The notes under the pieces were generated by a model. It was not told where the DNA came from. It saw nothing but the letters and a program-made list of their open reading frames with translations, and did no database searches. Shown piece after piece: positions 21,733-37,329 of a stretch of DNA of 64,000 nucleotides. Each line of letters starts with the position of its first letter. Position 1 is the first letter of the stretch. The position numbers and the translations under genes were made by a program. This DNA is from Lichenostomus cassidix (Eukaryota; Chordata; Aves; Passeriformes; Meliphagidae): NCBI GenBank assembly GCA_008360975.2, contig CM039193.1, positions 17,777,389 to 17,841,388 on the forward strand. The letters run 5' to 3'.

Positions 21733-22194
21733 TAATTGCATGTTAGTTGCTATTATGAATTGCAGGGAAGAGGTAAGATCTGTAGTTAATGAAAATAACT
21801 AAAATTCTGCTGATATTACATAGTAAGGGAACCTTGGCAGAATAGTCCTTTATTTTGAATTTACATTAAAGATTAAACAAGAAATTCTGCAACAAATTAA
21901 TGAGCTGTAAAGACCAAATTCACAGTGAAGCACTTGAAGTAACTGTGCTGATAATTCCTTTCAGGGATGTTCACCACATCCACTGAATTCAGCAGGATTT
22001 GAGGAATTTCTGTTCAATGCTGTATTTGGACCAACCGAATTTTCAGTTCCCTCATTTCAGTTGCTTTGAATAATTGCAGAAGCTTTCCTAGCTTGAAAAA
22101 GTGGACAAAACTCAATGCTGGATTTCTGGCACGACTCAAAACCATTTGTCTAAGGCTGTTGTAATACTCATGAATAAATCACCTTCCCCTTTAG

Positions 22195-26388
<4,194 letters not shown>

Positions 26389-26583
26389 AGCTCAGAAGGT
26401 TACAACATGAGCATCCCCATGCCGGGCCACCCCGTGAATTTCTCGGAGGTGACAATGGCCCAGGCTCGCAAGGATGTGGCCAAACTTGAGGAGCTCATTG
26501 ATGCCCACGATGTTGTTTTCCTGCTGATGGACACTCGGGAGAGTCGGTGGCTGCCTGCTGTCATTGCAGCCAGCAAGAGGAAG
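26389..26583 (+). CDS. ATG7: ATG7 coding exon 12 (residues 432-496, adenylation domain)
   Basis: It encodes [20 protein letters not shown], then an acidic/basic helix, then [20 protein letters not shown] and AASKRK. Human is the same from [14 protein letters not shown] and across [20 protein letters not shown]. The motif [10 protein letters not shown] is the conserved E1 segment near the ATP site. The bird-specific start SSEG replaces human NARG. The donor is AAG|GTATTC. The exon is symmetric, 195 bases. Confidence 0.97.
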
Positions 26584-28796
26584 GTATTCTACTCATCCAT
26601 TGATTTCTTGCATTCTTTCCTTGTTTTAAGTGCATTTCTGGCCCTGAGCAATGGGCTTTTATATGTCCTTATGGCTCAAATGAACTTCCCTTTGCCAGTG
26701 GAGAGATCAGTGTGGGCTTCACTGAATTAGAACCTCAGGTGTAAGTGTGTGTAACTTGATAACTTCATCAGTTCTTCCTTAATCCTCCTGCCCTTTCTGC
26801 AGTTTGCACATGTGGTCTTTCAGCAATCTTTTGGCTTTTAAAACAGCACAGCAATGACAAAAACAGTGAATTTGCAAAGCTGGCTATTGAGCTGGGAAGT
26901 GCCAGTGCCAGCCTGCTCTTCCATATGTATGATGGTTGATAATTTTCAGCAATATATTCAGTTTTATGTGCATATTTTATATGTGACCTGTTTGGTTCAA
27001 TCAGGACAGAGTGGTTTTATGATCTCCAGAACTTCCCTCCCACATTTGCTTAGCCAGCAGAGCTCCTCTACATTTTCCTTGCAGCATTCAAATCATATTT
27101 TGAGGATAACTGTTGACATTTTTGGTGACATTTCTCTGTTGCTCAGTGGTGCAGTGTGTCTGCATCACAGTTGGCTGATTTGAAAGCATCAGTTTGATCT
27201 GAGGAGATGGAATTCTCTGTCACTGAACAAACACAGCAGGGAAATCTCAAGGTGTCCAAACAAATGCTCATATTTTATGTTGGTAAACATTTAGTGAGAG
27301 CTCTGCTTCAAATGGGATTTTGTATGGCACCTGGAGATCTCAAGCACTGCACAGTTTTTCCCCAAGGTCTCAGAACAGGCACAGAGGAAATAAAGAACAT
27401 GGTGAGTGATAATTTGTGTAAAGTGCCCAAAAACAGCTCCATGGGTAGAAGTAAGAGTTGGTTTCCCCCCTTAATCACTCAGTTGTCTTCATGGTCTTTG
27501 CCATTCCTGCAATCTTTCCCCCAAAACAATCATCTTAGACAAACAAACCCCTCAAATGTTAAATCCTTGTGTCAGATGGTAAATCTCTGTTCCTGCTGAG
27601 CACTGGAACTTGTAAACATTTGCATGTGTTTAATTTTTTTAAATGCATGCCAAAAGATACACTTTTCCATTGTCTCTTTATCAAAACCAGGTGGGTTTTT
27701 TTCCATGAAGGATCAATCAGTTAGATTGAAATAGTTACCAGCCAGTAAACTGAGAAAAGAGAAACAGCTGATTGCAGTGGGAATTGTTTAGCAACATTAT
27801 TAATTTCTGATAATATCAGCCATGGTTTCTTACTCATCTTTTGGAAGTGGGAACACCATATTCAGGTTTTAAAGGTAGATGCAGGGAGAAGATTCAGTCT
27901 TTTCATTGCTGCAGCCCTGCAGAGATTTAACAGTGTGGTTCCACTTCAGCACTGAGCAAAAATAAACTACTACAAGGTTGAAAGAGAATATCCAGAAAGT
28001 ATTTGAAATACTGACAATGATGATGAGACTCACAGGCTTGCTAATTAAGATGACTAATTCTTGAGAGAGCTTTCCCTCAGAGTTTTCCTTTTAAATAATT
28101 CCTGCCTATAAGAATGGAAAATGAGAAACTGCTGCACTACAATTTCTGTCAAAAGTATCTGCGTGTAAAGCAATTTATCTTCCTTTCTATTTTACTGGCT
28201 GCAGTCATTATTATATTGATATTGTGCTCATCCCACAGAGCTTCAGATTGCTCTGTGCACTTGCCACAAAGTGGAGACAAAGGGGAAAATGAGGACAGAG
28301 GAATTGTGCAGCACAGCTGCTCCTGCTCCCCATGTGACTAAGCAGATGCAGATGAAGACCATAAGTAATCATTAATTGCTTTCCTTACTGAGCAGAAATT
28401 GTTTTGGATAACAGATGGGATTTCATTGCTTGAAGTTGCTGTTACTTTTTTTTTTGTCAGCAAGTGTGCATAGGTTTGTGTAACAACTAGAGGGAGTCAT
28501 TCATTTGGATCAGATTTCCCTGAAAGGCACAGAAAAAGGCAAGGGCTTGTGGCTTGCTGAAACAGACTTTTATTTTGGTTTTGTTTTTTCTAAGTGCTTG
28601 ACAACTGGAATTGTGCACCTTTCAGAAACTCTGTTGTTTATAGCTGAGGTGGTAAATATGCAGTTAATGGGTTGCTCATCCATCTACAGCGTGTGGGTTT
28701 TTTGGCATTTACGGTGAATAAAACCTTGAGGCTTTTTTTTCCCTCCTCCCCATTTGGCTCACTTAAAATCTGTTGTTCTGTCTTGATTGTTCACAG
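26584..28796 (+). other. ATG7: ATG7 intron between coding exons 12 and 13 (2.2 kb)
   Basis: No gene is recognised. Several open frames of 70-130 codons occur but carry no recognisable domain. No notable repeat was seen beyond short T tracts. Confidence 0.7.
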
Positions 28797-29000
28797 TTGG
28801 TCATCAATGCTGCCTTGGGATTTGACACTTTTGTTGTTATGAGACACGGCCTAAAGAAACCAAAACAGCAAGAATCTGGTGATTCATGTTTCAGCAATGC
28901 TTCTGCTCCTTCTGATCTTCTGGGATCCTCGCTCTTCTCAAATATCCCTGGCTATAAACTGGGCTGCTACTTCTGCAATGATGTTGTGGCACCAGGGGAT
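28797..29000 (+). CDS. ATG7: ATG7 coding exon 13 (residues 497-564, first zinc CxxC)
   Basis: [20 protein letters not shown], then KPKQQ, a variable loop of about 15 residues, then [20 protein letters not shown] and [12 protein letters not shown] (Cys553 and Cys556) is the first of two CxxC pairs that hold the structural zinc in Atg7. The variable loop ([15 protein letters not shown]) differs strongly from human. It is symmetric (204 bases); the donor is GAT|GTGAGT. The next intron is only 247 bases. Confidence 0.97.
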
Positions 29001-29247
29001 GTGAGTAGAACCTTCTGCACATGGTGATTGTATCTCTCTTTTGTTGTGAATTGAATTTTTATTTGGCTTTGGTGGTGTTTCAGGAAGGGATCTGCTTTGT
29101 ATTGATGTACACAGGGTGAAGAAACAGCTCATTTTGCTTAGTAAGATCACAGATACTAATTGCACAGTAGTAGATGTGTTTTGTACAGGGCAGGTGGTTA
29201 CTTTGGAGATCCTTTTTTCTTTCTTTTGGCATTGTCTGTCTTTGTAG

Positions 29248-29364
<117 letters not shown>

Positions 29365-29544
29365 TGAGTCCCTGCTGCTCTTCAACAGCTATTCTCTGAG
29401 AAAAGGCAAATTTAATAGAATCTTTAGAGAGGGGGGAGGAGTTACACCTCATGTAGGACAATTCTGTAAGGTGTAATGTTGTCTGTAAATTGTTGTGATG
29501 TACAGTGTTTGAGGGAAGTGATTCATCAAGTCTTAAGTTTTTCT

Positions 29545-29675
29545 CTTCTTCTCTCTTCTCCTCTTCTCTCTCCTCTCTTCTCCTCTTCTCTCTCCTACCT
29601 TCTCCTCTTCTCTCTCCTCTCTTCTCCTCTTCTCTCTCCTCTCTTCTCCTCTTCTCTCTCCACTCTTCTCCTCTC
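29545..29675 (+). repeat. 22-bp polypyrimidine minisatellite, about 6 copies
   Basis: CTTCTCCTCTTCTCTCTCCT-type units start at 29555, 29577, 29599, 29621, 29643 and 29665, a period of exactly 22. The + strand (the ATG7 sense strand) is almost pure C/T, with a few A interruptions. It sits in the 751-base intron after the active-site exon. Open frames over it on either strand are artefacts. Confidence 0.95.
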
Positions 29676-30079
29676 AAGTTTAACAGTAGAAAAGAATTGA
29701 GAATATTTCAAAAGAAGAAAATGTTGCTGTTAGTGGATCTTGGCTTTCCTTTGCTGAACAATATTTGAGTGGAATGAGGAGCTGTTGTAACCACATATGG
29801 CACATTAGGGGCTTCCAGATAAGCCCTGTATTGCAAACCTTATTTGAAATGAAGTAGGTGTGATACAGAAATTCCTCTGAAATTCTGCACCTTGAAAGTG
29901 AGGCTTGTTTCCTGTCTTTAAATCCTGTGAAAGAAAGGGTGACTTAGCAGTTGAAGGTCTGTTAAAAGTCTCAGACTGAACCTTAGTTCCTATGAAACAG
30001 ACTTTCCACACAGATTCCTTGCCACGTTCTGAGCTGCAGCAAAATGCCTGGGAGCTGACTGGAAATGTTGAGTGTGTAG

Positions 30080-30220
<141 letters not shown>

Positions 30221-31284
30221 TAGGAGCTGGGAGCTTATCAGCACAGCCTTTGTCTCCTGAAAATCTGATTCCATTCTCCAAAGGAGTGACTCTCAATGTT
30301 TGTTAAAAAAATAAATATAAATAATGCTAATCCATCACACAGGCCCAGGCAGTGTGTTCCTGGCATTGTGTTTGTGCTACTCATGGACACACAATTCCTG
30401 CTCCCTGCTTAGCTGAAATTTGTTTGGAGCAGGAATTATGTGAATAAAGCAATTCCTGACTTATCTATTCTCCATCAGAGCTGACAATATGAGCATCTCA
30501 AAGTTACCTTTGTTCGCTTTTAAAATCTCTTCAGAGTTTGAAAACAATTCAAATCAGCCAACTCAGAATTATTATAGTTCTCCAAAATATTCATGTAGTT
30601 TTAGATACAGATCAGCACAATTTTCTTCTATTCAACCCAAACTCTAGTTACAGATGTGTTAAAGATACAATTTTGTAAAAAATTCAGTTTGAAATTTCAA
30701 AATTAAGGTATTATTATTTGTATTGCAGTTACTTAAGTTTTGGTCTTTGTGACATCTCTTCATTGTAATTGACCTGGAAAAGCACAGAATAAAAAGGAAG
30801 ATCAATATTCCAAAGAGTTCAGAGTTGAAATAACCAAACCGTGCTACAAAGTGTTTTCAATGCTCCCTCTGCTAGCAGAAATAGTGGTCTGAAATTTTAA
30901 AATTATGTAATTACCCTCATATCATATTAACTTCATAATTGAGGAATGCGCAGCAGTGAAATTTTCAGATTATAGGTTATAGAAATCGGGAAAAATGTGT
31001 TTAAGTGATCATCAAAAGAAAAAGAAAAAAAAGAAAAAGGCCAACTGCAGATGGTGCTGTGCCTCTATTTCTGGTGAAATTGTGCTGCATTTAGAAAGTT
31101 GGGCTATTATTTGTATATAAAAAAGCAGTAATATGTGCTTAGCATAAATGTACTACAGGTGTTCCTGGGGGTGACTGTTAGAACATTATAGATATCCTTT
31201 TAATTGGATGTATGTATTCAGTTCGTGTTGAATTTTGGAAATGTTTAAAATAGCAAAGTAATTTTTTTTTTTTTTATCTTCTAG

Positions 31285-31602
<318 letters not shown>

Positions 31603-34600
31603 TGACCGAGGCATTTCTGAAAAGTTTATCACAGAAATACTGTCAGCATCTTTCAGCTTTGGAGGAAGGAATGAGATTGGGATTGTTTAAGAAATCCTTT
31701 CTGATGTCTGATGAATAAACATCTCTTTAGCCTTAATGTCTTTACAAATAGGCAAAATGGTCTAAATTTCTGGTATGTGATACAAAACAGACAAATAATG
31801 AACAACTGAGGGGAAAAAACTGCTTCTTACCATTCCTTTACTGATGAGATTGTTCATTTTGCTGCTGGTGCTGCCAGTCCTGAGTCACCTCAGAGCTCCC
31901 AGCTGTTTTTTGGCTCTGTGTCCTGCCAGAGCACTGGGGCAGCTCTTGCATTGTTTCCCCCTCCTGTGGCCTTGAAAAGTTGCCTCTGGCAAGCTTTTTC
32001 TGGCCATGGAGTGCAAGTTGCAGAAGTTTTCCCTGGGATGTCTCAGTAGGAAGATTCAGAGGGTTTGACTCGTGGTTTGAACTGCTGGGCAGTGCCATTA
32101 ATGTCATTCACTTTCCTGTACCTTGAGATTCCCTGCAAGAAGTTCTTTCTGTTCTTTCACTGCTCTTGTCCTCCTTTCAAACAGCCATCAAAAATAATGG
32201 GGCACTGTCATCTTCTGGAGAACTTGCACAATAGCTCCTTCTACAGTATTCCTTTTTCTCCTCTGGGCTATCTGGGTACATTTGACAAGTTTTGAAGGAC
32301 TTTTAATGTGCTTTTTCCCTTCAAAAGTTGAAGCCCTAAACTTGGATGTTTCTAAAAATAACGGCAGTTTTATCTACGCTCTTGAAGAGCTGAAAGCTCA
32401 GCAGTAGCTAAAAAACCTTGATGGTGGAGCCTGAGAATTCCAATTGTTAGAATAAGTTTTTTTCTTTTTCTCTTATTTTCTTCTTATCTCCAATTCAGGA
32501 AACGCTGCAATGTAAAAACAATATCAAAATGTGCATCCAACAGATAAATTCAGTGTGGGTATCAATTTTTTGTTAGCAAATCATTTCCTCTTGGAGGTCA
32601 TTTTAAGAGAGCCCCGTTTTACATAAACAGACTTGATGATTTAATAAAAACTGACTTGGATTTTAGCAGCTGTGCTATTCCCAGAGAGATCACTTTTCAT
32701 GTGGTTTGGGTATTGAATTACTGGTGTGCTGAAAAGGTTGCTTCATTGGCTCACGTATTTCCTTACAGTAGAAACACAGCCTTTGTTTATTTTGCTAACT
32801 TTCTATTTATTAGCATAAGAATATGTCACCCTGCATTATGTGGAAATCTGATGCTAATACTTTGAAATGACAAATCCAATTACAGTTTAATTGCAGTCTG
32901 TATATTGGTTTGTTGTGTGAGGGTTTGTTTTGTTTTGGGGTTTTTTTTTTCAATACAGTAATTTAGCATAATTTCATCCTGCTCTGTGTCAGCTTTACTG
33001 TAGATTCAGATTTTCAGCACAGAAGTGGCTTTGCTGATATAATTGAATTTGCTGGCACTGTTTTGCTTTTGTCAGCATTCTCCTTCTTGAGCTCTTGTCA
33101 CTCTGTAACTCCTAAAACAGAAAACTAATGAATTAGGAATTTTAGAAGAATTCTGGTACATTCTGAAGCCATCCAGTCCAGCTGGAGGACTTAGGAGAAG
33201 CTGCTAATGATCTGCATGTTTTGAGATTCGAGTCCTTTTCCTTTGGACTCAGTCATTCCTTCATTTCTCTGCTTTTGAAGCTGCAGAGTCCAGACAGCCA
33301 ACTTCTCCTTACCCAGAACTGTCCTGAGCAGGCTGCATGCCAGAGAAGCTTCCCGCAGGCAATTGTTCAGGAATTTTGGGATGGTCGCAGCAGCAAACCA
33401 ATCTATTTTTATTCTGGGCCAAACTTGCCTTGTATGATTCCCCCACTGCCTTATTCTGGTTGTGCAGAAGCTGGGCTGGAATGTCAAGTATCCCTGTCAG
33501 AGCTCAGGGCACTGCCCTGCCACTGGAGAGAGCAGGGAGAGCTGCTCTGCTGCCAAACTCATTCTGGCACTGACAGGGGAGACTCCAGAGTTCTTCAGGA
33601 GGAGATTTATTTGGAACAACTGCTTCACTTACAGGAGAGGATGTTTAGCTTATTACTGCCTGTGCTAATTGACCTGTTTACCCTGTTGGGAGCAAAATGA
33701 GGCTGTTTTCTCATGACATTATGGTGAGAAGCACTGCAATTCCTTGGAAGAGTGAAGTGCTCCTGATGCTGTGCTACCTGATCTTTGTGGATGACTGGTT
33801 AAAGCCTTGGAACAGGAATGTTAAAATATGGATGGATTTTAATGCAAAACTGCCAGTGTTTCTGTTTTAATGAGGGTAATGAAAATGTTCTTGTTATTGC
33901 TTCCCTGTGCTTCTTGTGCATTGTGGAGTGGACAAGGAGACCCCAGAGATGCAGAGTTCAATGTCACAAAACCCACCTGGATGTGGAGATGCTCCCTCTG
34001 GTTTTACAGACAGCTCACATTTCCTCCAGAGTCAGGATTTAGCATCCATGTGCTGGAGAGCCGACTTATTCTCCTTAAAGAGATTTTTCTCCTTCCCCTA
34101 TTACAGTCATTCTCAGTGTAATTATGCCCATGATGAATTTATAAAAATCAGCATTGATATCTCTGCTAATTTTTGAGTTCTTTCCCAACTCTCTGCTTGG
34201 TGTGCTGGGAGCTTGAGCTGCCAAAGTGGCTTTTAAAGCTCTGAGTGATCTTTTTGAGTTAATGCTGAATGTTTTTCAGTTTCATTGCATGTCATGAAGG
34301 GGCATTTGCTGGGATCAGGAATGGGATTGCAGGCATTCTATTCCAATTTCTGTTTTCAGTCAGGATATTGCCCTGCCCTCGCAGATGTTTTCCCTTTTTG
34401 CCATCCCAGGAATACACGAAACACTTTTGCTGTGACATTTACTGAGTGCTTGGGTTGCGTAAGTTATTTATGAGTGTTTCAGTTTTGAAATCTATCATCG
34501 TGGAGCCTAACAATGCTTTCATTGTTCTCCTCTGCTAACTGCTGTGCATGCAATTTTATTTGAAATTGTTCTGATCACTCATGACAGCAACCTGAAAGAT

Positions 34601-35234
34601 TCAGTCGCTTACTGATGTTTTTCCGTTGAGATAATTTTTATTTGGATTCCAGACCCTGCAGATTTGCCCTAACTGCACTAAGACACTCCTATTTGTTTTC
34701 TCCCAGTGGCAGGGTATGATCTGTCACTGAAACTCCTCTGAGTCTTTTTATATTGAGCATTTCTCAATTCAAGTATTGTGTTGGTGTAAAAGTCATGGGG
34801 GGAAAAAAGCCTTGGTCTTTCCTGTACTTAAAAACCCAAAAAAATCTCCTGCAGAGCTTGCAGAAATGATGAAGGAAATGAGGAGAAATGTTTGTCCTTC
34901 AGGAATGAACATTTCAAAAATTGAAGAGAATGTTTTAAAAGAGTTATTTCTGTAGCTGTGCTGTAACACGAAGTCAATGAAACATTTTGAATCCATTTTG
35001 AACTTCCCTTATTTCCTGGATTTCCATATGTGAACATTTGACAAGAGTCTGTACAGTGCAGTCTCTGTATTAATATTGGAGAGATTTCACTGAGACTTGA
35101 GGAATGCATCATTAATACACCTGGGCATATTTTCAGCCTTCTGAGTTCAATGTGGTACTTTTCTTACTCTTAAGGTGGCAGAGAAATGAATTTTCCCATT
35201 GTTACATTTCAGGGTTTAAGGGAAAGAAGAAACC

Positions 35235-35257
35235 TTCCATTGTTTAAAACAATGGAA
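35235..35257. repeat. 23-bp palindrome (11-bp arms, 1-base centre)
   Basis: TTCCATTGTTT and AAACAATGGAA are exact reverse complements around a single A. Each arm contains ATTGTT/AACAAT, the core recognised by SOX-family HMG proteins, so the site presents two inverted SOX-like cores. The arms match by direct reading. Confidence 0.9.
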
Positions 35258-37307
35258 TCATATTTCTGACAGGTTGTATTTCTGTTGCATTTACACGAAA
35301 TTTTATGGGTCTTAAAAGGTTTTTTGTTTGGATTTTTTTTCTCCAATATTTCTTCTTCCAATTCAATGACATTCTAACTGCAATTAGTACAAAGTAAAGG
35401 ACTATCAATCAGGAAAAAGACAACATCACTGCAATTATCTGCTATTGACATGTTCAATATCTACCTGTGCCTAGAATGTCATTTTTAATTATCAATGGCA
35501 GCTGGGTGCTATCTTGTCATCTCTGTGAAGCTGTTACAGTTTCCTTTTCTGTCAGGTAAAACCAAACTGAGCTAAAACACTTTGGCTTGAAATATCTGCC
35601 TGCAAGAGCTGCAAAAACAAACCTGGAGAATACTGAACTGGATTAAAACTCAGGAATATTCAGTGTGTGGTGCTGGGATGATGATGGTGGAGTTCATCCC
35701 AGCACTGCTGAGTGTAGGAACAGTTCCAACCCTCATTCTCTAGGACTCCATCTGGAACTCAGATCAGTTGATTATTTTGCTGGATATGAGTAATTTGTAG
35801 TTCAACTTTTTAATTCTGTAAGATTTTTGCAAGTTTGCAGCCTAGTGCTTTCTATTCCCATGTTTATTGTTATTCCAAGGATTCAGTGCATATTCATGGA
35901 CTTTTCTATTTTAATTATTATCATTGTTTCTCACGTTTTTCTGCATTCTCATTGCAGTCTTTGACAGGTGCCTGTCTACCCTGATGCCTGTTTTCTTAAA
36001 CTTAACTAATCCCCAGCCTTGCTTTATTGGAAAACTGGTTTTGTTTGCAAATATATTTGAACAGTTTAAGTTAAGTTTGATTTTTATTCAATATTCCCAC
36101 ATATTTACAGTGCTGACATATTTGTCGTTATTGAATTACTTCTATTTTCTTTGAAACTGGAAAAGAGTGGAGATAATTTAATTTCAAAATCTGGTAAAAT
36201 AGCAGAAACTGATGATATCCAGTAAATATGGCTTTGAAGAAAATGCTGTTGCTTCTCCAGTGCTGTTTTGCATAGAACTTTCAGCACACCCAGACAATAA
36301 AACCCTCTGCTCTGAAATAGTCTACAAAATATGGATTTTGAAGCTGGAGATGTAGGTTTGGGAAGTACTGAGCAGCAGCACTTTGTGCCTGAGGCAGTAG
36401 AGTTTAGGGTGCTCAGAGTCTGACAGATCTGCTCATGGCTGGAGTGCTGCTGGCAGGGGAGGCTGGATGGAATAAATGACTTTCCATGGGCACTACCCAG
36501 TCACTGCTGCCTCCTAGCTGCCTGCAATCAGCCCCGGGCCACTCCTGCCTTTGTAAAACCCATTTGTGCAGCAGCCAGAGCCTCTTTCAGCACCAGGCAT
36601 TGCTTTTCTGGGAGAAGAATTATTTCCTTACACGCTGGGGTAGTATCCTTGCTGCCCTGCCAGCGTTAGGGGTGCTGCAGGCAGTGGTGCTGCTCCTGCA
36701 GGGCAGAGCTGAGGATGTGCTCCAGGTGCATGGATAAAACATTATCCAGCCCCAAATGGTCAAGGGTGGACTTCATGGGCAAGGATTAGATCCCATAACT
36801 GGCATTTCTCTCACCTGTGGAAATGATGAAGCAGTATGAGAATTCATGGTTTTTTCTCGCTAGGATTTCCTCTAGCAAAGGTGCCTTGTGATTTCAGGGC
36901 TTTGCTGAGGATGCCTTGCATTCCACTGATCTCATCCTCAAGTCCTGCTAAGGAGCTGTCAAACACCAGGCTGGAGGTGTCACTGGGAACCTCTGCTCTT
37001 CCCATCCCATGGAATTATGGAGCGTGGATCGAAATAACTTTGGTTCCTCATTTCCATCCACGAGTTTAATTCAGTGTTTCCACAAAACCCGTAGTAGCAA
37101 CCATACAATGTATGCTGTATATGCTTGGGAATATTTCAGGTTTTTAAAGATGTGGTAAGAAGTGGTCTTAAAGGCAATTCTACACCTTGGGACTGTTTTG
37201 ATAGGATATAAATGCTGCCTGGGCCTGGGAAGGAGCAGGGCTTTCTGCCTGCCTGCACAATAGAGGGTGACTGATGCCAGAAGGAGCTGCAGCCAAGCAT
37301 GCTGGAA

Positions 37308-37329
37308 CTGCTGATGAGCTCATCAGCAG
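37308..37329. repeat. 22-bp perfect palindrome
   Basis: CTGCTGATGAG and CTCATCAGCAG are exact reverse complements with no spacer. Flanking bases (A before, C after) do not pair. The centre is GAGCTC. It is intronic and has no known role. Confidence 0.92.

Noticed and set aside
28017..28035. GATGATGAGACT resembling the codons for the missing ATG7 C terminus (DDET)
   Set aside because: It lies upstream of coding exon 13, so it cannot be the terminal exon; it is not followed by an in-frame stop after Ile and has no acceptor and frame upstream.
33221..33700. 159-codon + strand frame in the 12-kb ATG7 intron
   Set aside because: No recognised domain, no repeats, no start context of note; about what is expected by chance for the best frame in tens of kb, though a homology search would settle it.
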